Shown here: one piece after another, positions 54,066 through 63,126 of the stretch
Position numbering within the stretch: the first letter of the stretch is position 1
Layout: every line of letters starts with the position of its first letter
NCBI RefSeq assembly: GCF_015291665.1
Contig: NZ_CP030048.1
Location: 2,604,001-2,668,000 of the forward strand
Reading direction: 5' to 3'
DNA length: 64,000 nucleotides
Source of the DNA: Bradyrhizobium sp. CCBAU 53338
GTDB taxonomy: Bacteria; Pseudomonadota; Alphaproteobacteria; Rhizobiales; Xanthobacteraceae
Made by a program: the position numbers and the translations under genes
Notes under the pieces: model-generated
The model's input: only the letters and a program-made list of their open reading frames with translations
Told to the model about the DNA's origin: nothing
Databases searched by the model: none

Positions 54066-54405
54066 CGCGCCGACGGTCCAATGCCTGTCACGCCGATACC
54101 CAATTCTTCCATTCGAAACAGTCGGTTAAGCGATTGCGATCACGCCAGCTTCGTACACGTCCCGGCGCGACAAGGAAAGCCTGCGAACAAGGCCAGCCAA
54201 GCCGTCCGAGTCACACATGCGCGATCTCCTGGCAGGTCCAGTGAGCCCGTCGCGGCAGTAGTTCCCCGGAATGCGCGCTGGCGCCGGATTTGCATAGCTG
54301 TGGGCAAATCCGCCGGAGGAACTAGTCGCCGTGCCGTGCCTGTTCAAGGCGTGAGCGGCGTCGCCTGTTCCGCGCGGCGCCGATTTCGATCCGAGAGACG
54401 ACGCT
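54066..54405. other. 340-bp intergenic region, nothing recognised
   Basis: Between divergent genes. Codon use in its short open frames is unlike a gene. No hairpin, repeat or RNA was recognised; promoters for both flanking genes are presumably here. Confidence 0.4.
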
Positions 54406-54762
54406 ATGAGATCTGCAAAACTGAGTGGAGCGGCGTTGCTGGGGCTGATGCTGCCGCTGGCGACATCGGCGCTCGCGCGCGATGACGGGCGCTATGTCAA
54501 TTCGCCGCTCAAACCCTGGTTCGAGAGCCTGCACAGCGAGTACGGACAGTGCTGCTCGGATGCCGACGGCTACGTCGTCGCCGATGTCGACTGGGAGTCA
54601 GACAAGGGACACTACCGCGTGCATCTCGACGAGGAGTGGGTCGTCGTACCCGACGGCGCCGTCATCACCGAGCCGAACAAGATCGGCCGCACCATGGTGT
54701 GGAAGCACTATATCGACGGCCACCCGCGCGTTCGGTGCTTCATGCCTGGCAGCATGACCTGA
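54406..54762 (+). CDS. Small secreted hypothetical protein
   Basis: A 118-residue protein with signal peptide ending SALARDDG. The mature domain has three Cys (EYGQCCSDADGY and RVRCFMPG) and many aromatic/acidic residues. I recall similar unnamed periplasmic proteins in Bradyrhizobium; function unknown. Confidence 0.75.
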   Translation: MRSAKLSGAALLGLMLPLATSALARDDGRYVNSPLKPWFESLHSEYGQCCSDADGYVVADVDWESDKGHYRVHLDEEWVVVPDGAVITEPNKIGRTMVWKHYIDGHPRVRCFMPGSMT

Positions 54763-54814
54763 AAATGCTGGCGGCGCCCGCATGGGATGCGAGCGCCGGA
54801 AGTGATGCCAAGAC

Positions 54815-55084
54815 TTAGCGCGCTTCGCTGTCGGAGGTCGCGCTGGCGAGCCGTTTGACGCGCGGTGACAGCACCGACATCTGCGCAGGCGATGCCGGCA
54901 TGCCGGCGACGATCATCGCTGGTGCCGTCGATCGCTCCTCGACGCCGGCGCCCCCGAGAACCTGCACCTGCATCGCAGAGATCGGAAAGGACTTCACTTC
55001 GTAAGAGGGAAGCTCGCCGGCAAATGCGCTGACTGTGCTTGCAATCGTCGCGCCGGCAACGGCAATCATTGAGAGGATACGCAT
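54815..55084 (-). CDS. Small secreted hypothetical protein
   Basis: An 89-residue protein with signal peptide (MRILSMIAVAGATIASTVSA). GGAGATTTTGAA precedes ATG 55084, a good ribosome site that decides the start against 55162. No family recognised. Convergent with the gene at 54406. Confidence 0.65.
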   Translation of the reverse strand: MRILSMIAVAGATIASTVSAFAGELPSYEVKSFPISAMQVQVLGGAGVEERSTAPAMIVAGMPASPAQMSVLSPRVKRLASATSDSEAR

Positions 55085-55287
55085 TTCAAAATCTCCGTTG
55101 AAGACATCAATCGGAAGTTTGGTCGCGGCAATGCCGCGACAGGTTCGCTCGTGTACGAACATTCGTTCCTCGACGGCGCAGATATTTGGTTGCGTTGCGT
55201 GACCGCGATGAAGCGAAGAGGAAGCTTTTCGCGTCTTTGTTTCAGGCCGGTTTCATCTCGGGGGCGCGATGCGGCACTGATCACGCC

Positions 55288-56493
55288 TTACGCGCCGAGC
55301 CTGGACTCCCGCACCACGGCATCCGCGCGGCGGCGCAGATCGGGATTGAGCGCAAGCCCGAGGCCGGCCGCAGTCGGCGCCGACACGACGCCATCGTTCA
55401 CGATCGGCAGCGCCGTGACGAGATCGCGGTACCATGTCGACAGCGTCGCACGCACCACTTCCTGGAAGATTGCGGTCGGGGCATGCAGGGCCAGATGCAG
55501 TCCCGCCATCAGCGCGACGGGGCCGGTGCAGTCGTGCGGTGCGAGTGGCTTGTTGTAGGCCTCGCTGAGCGCCGCGATCTTGCGGGCTTCGCTGAGCCCG
55601 CCGCACCAGGCGACGTCGAGCATGACGATGTCGACGGCATCGGCCGCGAGCAGGTTGCGAAAACTCGCCGCGCCCGCCAGCGTCTCGCTGCCGCAGATCG
55701 GCGTCTTCACGCGCCGACGGAGATCGGCAAGGCCCTGCACATCGTCCATCTTGTTGAGGGGGTCCTCGACCCAGAACACGCCGTGATCTTCCAGCGCGCG
55801 GCAGATTCGCTCGGCAGCGTGCATGCCCCACAGGCTGTGCAACTCGCACATGATCTCAATGCGATCGCCGACGGCGTCGCGGATCTTGCGGAACGGCTCG
55901 AGGCCGGTCCTGAGGTCGGTGAGAGAGATCGCATGGCCGCCATTGGCGGCGAAGGGATCGAACGGCCAGATCTTCATGGCGCCGTAGCCTTCGCTCAACA
56001 GGCTTTCGGCGAGCGCGCCCGCGTCGCGCATGAAGGCGATCTGGTCGTCATAGGGGCCGAGCGCGGTATCGTCGGCGCCGATCTCGCGGCGCCTGGCGCT
56101 CTTGGTGTTGTAGGCATAGCCGGCGCAGGTGTTGTAGGCGCGGATCTCGAGCCGGCTGGCACCGCCGAGCGCTTCGTGCACGGGGATGCCGTGGCGCTGA
56201 CCCTTGAGGTCCCACAATGCGATGTCGATGGCACTGGCCGCGCGCACCTCGGCGCTGACGCTGCGAAAGCCGAGATAGGGCGTCAGCAGTTGGCGCGAGA
56301 TCGCCTCGATGCGGCGGGAGTCCTGGCCGAGCACCAGCGGTGCGGCGAGTTCGTGGACTGCTGCCTCCACGGCTTGCGCGCCACGAAAGCTCTCACCGAG
56401 GCCGGTCAGTCCCTCGTCGGTCTCGATCTCGACCCAGATCAGGTTCGGCCGCTCGTCGATGCGGATCGTGCGCAGGGTCGTGATGCGGGACAT
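55288..56493 (-). CDS. Mandelate racemase/muconate lactonizing family sugar-acid dehydratase
   Basis: A 401-residue enolase-superfamily enzyme. The catalytic and metal-binding regions are visible: GAMKIWPFD, IMCELHSLWG, VEDPLNKMDD, CGSETLAG and the His in LAPHDCTGPVAL. The His-containing metal strand (ELHS) places it among acid-sugar dehydratases like galactonate or mannonate dehydratase. It is the last gene of the aldarate cluster, 28 bases after garD, so a C6 aldarate or aldonate is the likely substrate. Confidence 0.8.
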   Translation of the reverse strand: MSRITTLRTIRIDERPNLIWVEIETDEGLTGLGESFRGAQAVEAAVHELAAPLVLGQDSRRIEAISRQLLTPYLGFRSVSAEVRAASAIDIALWDLKGQRHGIPVHEALGGASRLEIRAYNTCAGYAYNTKSARRREIGADDTALGPYDDQIAFMRDAGALAESLLSEGYGAMKIWPFDPFAANGGHAISLTDLRTGLEPFRKIRDAVGDRIEIMCELHSLWGMHAAERICRALEDHGVFWVEDPLNKMDDVQGLADLRRRVKTPICGSETLAGAASFRNLLAADAVDIVMLDVAWCGGLSEARKIAALSEAYNKPLAPHDCTGPVALMAGLHLALHAPTAIFQEVVRATLSTWYRDLVTALPIVNDGVVSAPTAAGLGLALNPDLRRRADAVVRESRLGA

Positions 56494-56521
56494 CGAGGTC
56501 CTCTTGGTCTTAGGTCGGCGC

Positions 56522-58063
56522 TCAGGTCACCGGCGCCGGGTTGAACAGCGTGAGGTCGTTGTGGATGCCCCAGCGATCCGACCACGGCTTGGTGCGGCCG
56601 GAGGCGACGTCGAGGATCAGGCGGAACAGCTCCCAGCCGGTTTCCTCGACGGTCTTTGCGCCGGTAGCGATGCCGCCAGCGTCGAAATCGATCAGGTCCT
56701 TCCATCGGCGCGCGAGCTCGGTGCGGGTCGCGACCTTGATCACGGGCGCTGCTGCAAGGCCATAGGGCGTGCCGCGGCCGGTGGTGAACACCTGCAAGGT
56801 CATGCCGGAGGCGAGCTGGAGCGTGCCGCAGATGAAGTCGGAAGCCGGCGTCGCCGCGAACAGCATGCCCTTCTGCGTCGCCTTCTGGCCGGGCGCGAGC
56901 ACGCCGGTGATCGCTGACGAGCCGGACTTGACGATGGAGCCGAGCGACTTCTCGACGATATTGGCGAGGCCGCCCTTCTTGTTTCCGGGCGTGGTGTTGG
57001 CGCTGCGATCGGCGCCGCCGCGGGCCAGATAAGAATCGTACCAGGCCATCTCGCGCACCAGCGCGCGGCCGACATCCTCGTTGATGGCGCGGCGCGTGAG
57101 CAGCTGGATGGCGTCACGTACCTCGGTGACCTCCGAGAACATCACGGTCGCGCCGGCGCGCACCAGGAGGTCGGCGGCGAAGCCGACGGCGGGATTTGCA
57201 GTGACGCCGGAGAAGGCGTCGCTGCCGCCGCATTGCAGGCCGATGACGAGATCGGAGGCGGGGCAGGTCTCGCGGGAGCGCTTGTTCAGGATTTTCAGGC
57301 GGGCCTCGGCCTGGGTCATGATCGCATCGACGATCGCGCCGAAGCCGTCAAAGGCTTCGTCCTGCATGCGGACGATGGCATCGCTGACGCCTTCCGGCAC
57401 CAGCCGCTCGGGGGCGAGCTTTTCGCAGCCCAAGCCGACGACCAGGATCTCGCCGCCGAAGTTCGGGTTGAGCGCGATGTTTTGCAGCGTGCGGATCGGC
57501 ACGACCGCGTCGGGCGCGGTGATGGCGACGCCGCAGCCATAGGCATGCGTGAGCGGCACGACATCATCAACGTTCGGGTACTTCGGCAAGAGCTCGGCGC
57601 GGATGCGCTTCACGGCATATTCCATCGTGCCCTTGACGCATTGCACGGAGGAGGAGATGCCGAGAATGTTCTTGGTGCCGACCGATCCGTCAGCATTGCG
57701 ATAGCCTTCGAAGGTGAAGCCCTCGAGCGGCGGCAGCGGCGCGGGGACGGCGGTCGAGATTTCGAGCTTGTCGAGGGCAGGGGCCTCCGGCATGCGGATG
57801 CGCGCTTCGTCCACCCACTCCCCGGCCAGGATCGGCGAGAGCGCGTAACCGATCACCTCGCCGTAGCGGATGATCGGCTCATCTTGTGCGATGTCGACCA
57901 GGGCCGTCTTGTGCCCTTGCGGCACGAAGGCGCGCAGCGTCAGGCCGCAGGCAAAGCGGGAGCCGGCGGGAAGCCCGAAATCATTGACCACGATCGCGAC
58001 ATTGTCGCGCGCGTTGAGCTTGATGTAGCGGGGCTGTTCTTTCGCTGCAACGTCCTGGTCCAT
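56522..58063 (-). CDS. garD: Galactarate/altronate dehydratase family (UxaA/GarD)
   Basis: A 513-residue protein with the N-terminal SAF domain ([16 protein letters not shown]) and a C-terminal metal-dependent dehydratase domain. Key segments are [20 protein letters not shown] and [18 protein letters not shown]. GarD dehydrates galactarate to 5-keto-4-deoxy-glucarate, whereas UxaA uses altronate. Neighbours gudD and kdgD act on glucarate and the keto-deoxy product, so galactarate is the best guess. Confidence 0.8.
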   Translation of the reverse strand: MDQDVAAKEQPRYIKLNARDNVAIVVNDFGLPAGSRFACGLTLRAFVPQGHKTALVDIAQDEPIIRYGEVIGYALSPILAGEWVDEARIRMPEAPALDKLEISTAVPAPLPPLEGFTFEGYRNADGSVGTKNILGISSSVQCVKGTMEYAVKRIRAELLPKYPNVDDVVPLTHAYGCGVAITAPDAVVPIRTLQNIALNPNFGGEILVVGLGCEKLAPERLVPEGVSDAIVRMQDEAFDGFGAIVDAIMTQAEARLKILNKRSRETCPASDLVIGLQCGGSDAFSGVTANPAVGFAADLLVRAGATVMFSEVTEVRDAIQLLTRRAINEDVGRALVREMAWYDSYLARGGADRSANTTPGNKKGGLANIVEKSLGSIVKSGSSAITGVLAPGQKATQKGMLFAATPASDFICGTLQLASGMTLQVFTTGRGTPYGLAAAPVIKVATRTELARRWKDLIDFDAGGIATGAKTVEETGWELFRLILDVASGRTKPWSDRWGIHNDLTLFNPAPVT

Positions 58064-58080
58064 GGAGGACTCCGGGATTT

Positions 58081-58167
58081 GTAGGGTGGGTTAGCGCAGC
58101 GTAACCCACCAATGTCTCTGTCCGCGGATGCAGAAGAGGTGGGTTACGCTGCGCTAACCCACCCTAC
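58081..58167. repeat. Long perfect inverted repeat, 30-bp arms
   Basis: The left arm (58081-58110, starting GTAGGGTGGGTTAGC) is exactly complementary to the right arm (58138-58167) with a 27-base spacer. Each arm itself contains GGGTTA/TAACCC around a GCGCAGCG core. It lies between two genes of the aldarate operon and would form a very stable RNA or DNA hairpin. The form is that of a REP/MITE-like Bradyrhizobium repeat. Confidence 0.85.
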
Positions 58168-58179
58168 GATATCAGCCTA

Positions 58180-59628
58180 TCAACCCGGATAAGTATAAGC
58201 CGTCTTCACCGTTGTGTAGAACTCGCGCGCATAGGAGCCCTGCTCGCGGGCGCCGTAGCTCGAGCCCTTCCGGCCGCCGAACGGCACGTGGTAGTCGACG
58301 CCGGCGGTCGGCAGATTGACCATCACCATGCCGGACTCGCTATTGCGCTTGTAGTGCGAGGCGTATTTCAGGCTTGATGTGCAGATGCCGGAGGCGAGGC
58401 CGAACTCGGTGTCGTTGGAGATCGCCAGCGCTTCCTCGTAGTTCTTGGCGCGGATCACGGCGGCGACGGGCCCGAAGATCTCTTCGCGCGCGATGCGCAT
58501 GTTGTTGCTGGCCTCGGTGAACAGCGCCGGCTGGAGATAGTGACCGGGCGTCTCGCGCTTGAGCAGTTCGCCGCCAAAGGCGAGCTTGGCGCCTTCGTCC
58601 TGGCCGATCTTGATGTAACGCAGGTCCTGGTCGAGCTGGCTCTGGTCGACCACCGGGCCGATATGCACGCCGGCCTTGAGCGCATCGTCCACCGACAGGC
58701 TGTTCAGGCGTTCGGCCACCGCGGCAACGAAGCGGTCGTGGATGCCTTCGGTGACGATCAGGCGGGACGAGGCGGTGCAGCGCTGGCCGGTCGAGAAATA
58801 GGCGCCGTTGACGGCAACTTCGACCGCGGTCTTGAGGTCGGCGTCATCGAGCACGACCAGCGGGTTCTTGCCGCCCATCTCGAGCTGGAACTTCTTCATC
58901 GGGTTCGAAAGCACGCAGGCCTGCGCGATCTTGCGGCCGGTTTGCACCGAGCCGGTGAAGGAGATTGCGGCGACATCCGGATGGTCGAGCAGCGTCTGGC
59001 CGACGACGGAGCCGGAGCCGACGACGAGGTTGAACACGCCGGCTGGAATGCCGGAGCGGGTGATGATCTCGGACAGCGCGTGGGCCGAACCGGGCACCAG
59101 CTCGGCCGGCTTGAACACCACCGTGTTGCCGTAGCAGAGCGCGGGTGCGATCTTCCAGGCCGGGATTGCAATCGGGAAATTCCAGGGCGTGATCATGCCG
59201 ACGACGCCGACCGGCTCGCGGGTCAGCTCGACGTCGAGGCCGGGACGGACGGAAGCGCCCTTCTCGCCGATCAGGCGCAGCGCCTCGCCGGCGAAGAACG
59301 CGAAGATCTGGCCGGCGCGGGCGACCTCGCCGATGCCCTCGGGCAGCGTCTTGCCTTCCTCGCGGGCGAGCAGGCGACCGAGCTCTTCCTTGCGGGCGAG
59401 GATTTCGAGCGAGATCTTGTTGAGCGCGTCAAAACGCACCTGGGGTGTCGACTGCGCCCAGGCGGGGAAGGCGGCCTTCGCGGCCGCAATCGCCTTCTCG
59501 GTCTGCGCCTTGTCGGCCTTGGCGTATTCGCCGACGAGATCGTTGGTGTTGGAGGGGTTGATGTTCCTGGTGACGCCGGAGCCGTCGACCCATTCGCCGC
59601 CGATGAAGTTTTTCAGGATCGCAGTCAT
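58180..59628 (-). CDS. Aldehyde dehydrogenase, probable 2,5-dioxovalerate dehydrogenase
   Basis: A 482-residue ALDH. The catalytic Glu is in LEMGGKNPLV and Cys in TGQRCTASSRL; the NAD region is ITPWNFPIA. CTGGAGGAAACG precedes ATG 59628. In the oxidative aldarate pathway the KdgD product, 2-oxoglutarate semialdehyde, is oxidised to 2-oxoglutarate by an enzyme of this type; the flanking gudD/kdgD/garD genes support that. Confidence 0.85.
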   Translation of the reverse strand: MTAILKNFIGGEWVDGSGVTRNINPSNTNDLVGEYAKADKAQTEKAIAAAKAAFPAWAQSTPQVRFDALNKISLEILARKEELGRLLAREEGKTLPEGIGEVARAGQIFAFFAGEALRLIGEKGASVRPGLDVELTREPVGVVGMITPWNFPIAIPAWKIAPALCYGNTVVFKPAELVPGSAHALSEIITRSGIPAGVFNLVVGSGSVVGQTLLDHPDVAAISFTGSVQTGRKIAQACVLSNPMKKFQLEMGGKNPLVVLDDADLKTAVEVAVNGAYFSTGQRCTASSRLIVTEGIHDRFVAAVAERLNSLSVDDALKAGVHIGPVVDQSQLDQDLRYIKIGQDEGAKLAFGGELLKRETPGHYLQPALFTEASNNMRIAREEIFGPVAAVIRAKNYEEALAISNDTEFGLASGICTSSLKYASHYKRNSESGMVMVNLPTAGVDYHVPFGGRKGSSYGAREQGSYAREFYTTVKTAYTYPG

Positions 59629-59648
59629 CGTTTCCTCCAGGGTTTCTC

Positions 59649-60992
59649 TTACCGAACGAGGCAAGGGCGCTTGTCGTCAAACGTCCAGCCGGGGATCAAA
59701 TCCTGCATGGCCGTGGCGTCGTCGCGGGCGCCGAGACCATGCTTCTTGTAGAGCTCATGCGCGGCCTCGATGGCCGCACGGTCGATCTCGATGCCGAGGC
59801 CCGGGCGATCCGGGACCGCGATCTTGCCGCCGCGGATCAGCAGCGGCTCCCTGGTCAGCGCCTGGCCATCCTGCCAGATCCAGTGGGTGTCGATCGCGGT
59901 GACCTTGCCGGGAGCGGCGGCGCCGACATGGGTGAACATCGCGAGCGAAATGTCAAAGTGGTTGTTGGAGTGCGAGCCCCAGGTCAGGCCATTGTCACGG
60001 CAAGTCTGCGCGACGCGCACCGAGCCCTGCATGGTCCAGAAATGGGGATCGGCCAGCGGAATGTCTACCGCGCCCAGGCGCAGCGCGTGGCTGAGCTGGC
60101 GCCAGTCGGTCGCGATCATGTTGGTCGCGGTCGGCAAGCCCGTGGCGCGGCGGAACTCGGCCATGATCTCGCGGCCGGAGAAGCCGGCCTCGGCGCCGCA
60201 GGGATCCTCGGCATAGGCGAGGATCCCGTGCATGTTCTTGCAGAGGCCGATCGCCTCGTCGAGCGACCAGGCGCCGTTCGGGTCAAGCGTCACGCGCGCG
60301 TCGGGGAAACGCTTGGCGATGGCTGTGACGGCCTCGATCTCCTGCTCTCCGCGCAGCACGCCGCCCTTGAGCTTGAAATCGGCGAAGCCGTAATGGTCGT
60401 GCGTGGCTTCCGCCAGCCGCACCACCGTGTCCGGCGTCATCGCCTCCTGGTGGCGGAGGTTGAACCAGTCGGGCTTGCCGGTTTCGCCCTTGATGTAATC
60501 GAGCTTGCTCTTGCTGATATCGCCGACGAAGAAGAGATAGCCGAGCGTCTCGACGCTTCTGCGCTGCTGGCCTTCACCGAGCAGGGCTGCGACCGGCAGA
60601 TTGAGATGCTGGCCGAGCAGGTCGAGCAGGGCGGATTCGATCGCGGTGACGGCGTGGATCATCACGCGCAGGTCGAACGTCTGCTTGCCGCGGCCGCCGG
60701 CGTCGCGGTCTGCGAAGGTCGTTCTGATATCGGCGAGGATGTTGTTCATCGCGCCGACGGTCTTGCCGATCACGAGGTCGCGGGCATCCTGAAGCGTCTG
60801 CCAGATCTTTTGCCCGCCCGGCACCTCGCCGACGCCGGTGTGGCCGGCATTGTCGGTGAGGATGACGATGTTGCGGGTGAAGAACGGCGCATGCGCGCCG
60901 CTCAGATTGAGGAGCATGCTGTCGCGGCCCGCGACCGGGATCACCTGCATCGCTGTAACGACGGGTGCGCCAGAGATATCAGTCCGGGCCAT
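59649..60992 (-). CDS. gudD: glucarate dehydratase
   Basis: A 447-residue enolase-superfamily enzyme. Family features are [22 protein letters not shown] (catalytic Lys), [17 protein letters not shown] and the catalytic His in [16 protein letters not shown]. Length matches E. coli GudD (446). It converts glucarate to 5-keto-4-deoxyglucarate. Read toward the aldehyde dehydrogenase with a 20-base gap. Confidence 0.92.
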   Translation of the reverse strand: MARTDISGAPVVTAMQVIPVAGRDSMLLNLSGAHAPFFTRNIVILTDNAGHTGVGEVPGGQKIWQTLQDARDLVIGKTVGAMNNILADIRTTFADRDAGGRGKQTFDLRVMIHAVTAIESALLDLLGQHLNLPVAALLGEGQQRRSVETLGYLFFVGDISKSKLDYIKGETGKPDWFNLRHQEAMTPDTVVRLAEATHDHYGFADFKLKGGVLRGEQEIEAVTAIAKRFPDARVTLDPNGAWSLDEAIGLCKNMHGILAYAEDPCGAEAGFSGREIMAEFRRATGLPTATNMIATDWRQLSHALRLGAVDIPLADPHFWTMQGSVRVAQTCRDNGLTWGSHSNNHFDISLAMFTHVGAAAPGKVTAIDTHWIWQDGQALTREPLLIRGGKIAVPDRPGLGIEIDRAAIEAAHELYKKHGLGARDDATAMQDLIPGWTFDDKRPCLVR

Positions 60993-61022
60993 CGCTCTCT
61001 CCTCCCTGTTGTCTTGCGTTCT

Positions 61023-61967
61023 CTATTCTGCTGCCTGTTGCGACGATCGGATGGCAGGCAGATTCTTCACCAGCGCGGTCAGTTCCGCAATCTCCTGCTC
61101 GGCGAGATCGGTCAGCGGCGGGCGAACCGGGCCGGAATCGCGACCGATCACCTTCATGCCGGCCTTGATGATCGAGACCGCGTAGCCCTTCTTGCGGTTG
61201 CGGATCGCGATCAGCGGCAGGATGAAATCCTTCAGGCCGGCGTGGATGGTGGCGTGGTCGCGCTTGCGCACGGCAGCATAGAAGTTGGTGGCGAATTCAG
61301 GCACGAAGTTGAACACGGCGGAAGAGTAAGTCGTCACGCCCATGTCGAGATAGGGCAGAGCGAAGGTTTCCGCGGTCGGCAGGCCGCCGACATAGGTCAG
61401 GCGGTCGCCGAGCTTGGTGTAGACGCGGGTCATCAGCTCGATGTCGCCGATGCCGTCCTTGTAGCCGACGAGGTTCGGGCAGCGCTCGGCGAGGCGGGCG
61501 AGCGTGTCGGGCTGGAGGATGGCGTTGTCGCGGTTATAGACGATGACGCCGATTTTCACGGAGGCGCAGACGGCCTCGACGTGGGCGGCAAGGCCTACCT
61601 GCTCGGAATGGGTGAGGTATGGCGGCAGCAGCAACAGGCCGTCAGCGCCGGCCTTTTCCGCGCCAATGGCAATCTCGCGAGCGATCGCGGTGCCGTAGCC
61701 TGTGCCGGCGAGCACGGGCACGCGGCCTTTGGTCTCGTCGACGGCAACCTTGACCACCTGCGGGACTTCGGTCGGGGTCAGAGAGAAGAACTCGCCGGTG
61801 CCGCCGGCGGCGAACAGGCCTGCGACATCATAGCCGCACAGCCAGTCCATGTTGGCGCGGTAGGTCGCTTCGTCGAAGGAATAATCCGCCTTGAACGGCG
61901 TAACGGGGAAGGACAGGAGGCCCGATCCGATCTTGTGGGCCATTTCCTGCGGGGTCATCTTGCTCAT
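61023..61967 (-). CDS. kdgD: 5-dehydro-4-deoxyglucarate dehydratase
   Basis: A 314-residue member of the DapA/NAL aldolase superfamily. The Schiff-base Lys is in [10 protein letters not shown] and the substrate motif is [12 protein letters not shown]. KdgD dehydrates and decarboxylates 5-keto-4-deoxyglucarate to 2-oxoglutarate semialdehyde. ATG 61967 has GGGAG upstream. It heads the gudD-ALDH-garD run, 30 bases before gudD. Confidence 0.92.
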   Translation of the reverse strand: MSKMTPQEMAHKIGSGLLSFPVTPFKADYSFDEATYRANMDWLCGYDVAGLFAAGGTGEFFSLTPTEVPQVVKVAVDETKGRVPVLAGTGYGTAIAREIAIGAEKAGADGLLLLPPYLTHSEQVGLAAHVEAVCASVKIGVIVYNRDNAILQPDTLARLAERCPNLVGYKDGIGDIELMTRVYTKLGDRLTYVGGLPTAETFALPYLDMGVTTYSSAVFNFVPEFATNFYAAVRKRDHATIHAGLKDFILPLIAIRNRKKGYAVSIIKAGMKVIGRDSGPVRPPLTDLAEQEIAELTALVKNLPAIRSSQQAAE

Positions 61968-62094
61968 GGGCGCTGCTCCCTGTTTCTCATGTTGTGGAGG
62001 ACGCAAGAAGGCTGCGCGTCCATGGGCCGCTGTTTAAGCAACCGTTCGATGCGCGTCCAAGCCAAAGCCTATATCGACCGATGCGGATTGAGCA

Positions 62095-63000
62095 TCAATC
62101 TTCCACCACCTCGGCTGAGGACAATTCGCTGGCGATTTTGACGAGCGCCGAGAGCAGCGGATTCTCGTCGTCGCGACGCCAGACCATGAACAGCTCGACC
62201 GGAACGCGGTTGCGCAGCTTGAGGGGGCGCAGCCGAACGTCGGAGATCTTCAATCCGGCGGCTGCGGCCGGCACGATAGCGAGACCAAGGCCTGCGCGCA
62301 CCATCGCCAGGATCGAGTGGATCTGGCTGAGATGCTGGACGTAGCGCGGCAGGATGTCGGCGCGGGTGAACAGCGCCACCAGCAGATCGTGGAAATAGCG
62401 GCTCTCATAGGGCGAATACATCACGAACGGCTGGTCGTCGAAATCCTTGACGGTGATGTTCTCGGCATTCGCCAGCGGATGCTTCTTCGGGATGGCGGCG
62501 AGCAGCGGCTCGGCGACGACGCGGCGGCTGGTGAGTTCGGGCCGCGCAATCGGCGGCCGCAGCAGGCCGGCATCGATCTGGCCCGAGGTCAGCGCCTCGA
62601 ACTGGTCGCCCGAGACCATTTCTTTCAGCGAGAAGTCGACCTCCGGCAGCTTGGCGCGGCAGGCCGCGACCAGTTCGGGCAGGAAGCCGTACGCGGCCGC
62701 CGCCGTGAAGCCGATCTTCAGCGAGCCGGTCTTGCCGAGCGCAATGCGGCGGGCGACCTGGGAGGCGCTTTCCGCGAGCTTGAGGATGCGCCGGGCCTCG
62801 GGAAGAAAGCTGCGTCCGGCCGGCGTCAGGCGCACCGAGCGGCTGGTGCGCTCCAGCAGCGGCGCGTCGATGATGTGCTCCAGCACCTGGATCTGCCGGG
62901 ACAGCGGCGGCTGGGTCATGTTCAGCCGCGCGGCGGCGCGGCCGAAATGCAGTTCTTCCGCCACCGTGACGAAACAGCGGAGCTGGTTGAGGTCGAACAT
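62095..63000 (-). CDS. LysR-family regulator
   Basis: A 301-residue LTTR: N-terminal winged HTH (FDLNQLRCFVTVAEELHFGR, LNMTQPPLSRQIQVLE) and a periplasmic-binding-fold effector domain. The ATG at 63000 is where family similarity begins; an earlier in-frame start is at 63048. It is encoded on the same strand between the permease and kdgD and likely controls the aldarate genes in response to an intermediate. Confidence 0.88.
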   Translation of the reverse strand: MFDLNQLRCFVTVAEELHFGRAAARLNMTQPPLSRQIQVLEHIIDAPLLERTSRSVRLTPAGRSFLPEARRILKLAESASQVARRIALGKTGSLKIGFTAAAAYGFLPELVAACRAKLPEVDFSLKEMVSGDQFEALTSGQIDAGLLRPPIARPELTSRRVVAEPLLAAIPKKHPLANAENITVKDFDDQPFVMYSPYESRYFHDLLVALFTRADILPRYVQHLSQIHSILAMVRAGLGLAIVPAAAAGLKISDVRLRPLKLRNRVPVELFMVWRRDDENPLLSALVKIASELSSAEVVED

Positions 63001-63057
63001 CGATACATGCCTTAGATGGATAAGGCGCTTCCCCGGCACTTCTAGCATCGATTACCC

Positions 63058-63092
63058 CCAAAACAAAGACGGCGGCCTTTGAGACCGCCGTT
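63058..63092 (-). terminator. Intrinsic terminator after the MFS gene
   Basis: On the minus strand ACGGCGG (63091-63085) pairs with CCGCCGT (63075-63069) and CTTTGTTTT follows. It separates the permease mRNA from the LysR gene. Confidence 0.6.
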
Positions 63093-63126
63093 GAGTTGCT
63101 TGTCCCACTCCGATCACTCGGAGCGC

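Noticed and set aside
59739..62141. An 800-codon plus-strand frame across the aldarate genes.
   Set aside because: It runs antisense to gudD and kdgD, both with clear catalytic motifs, and has no recognisable domain.
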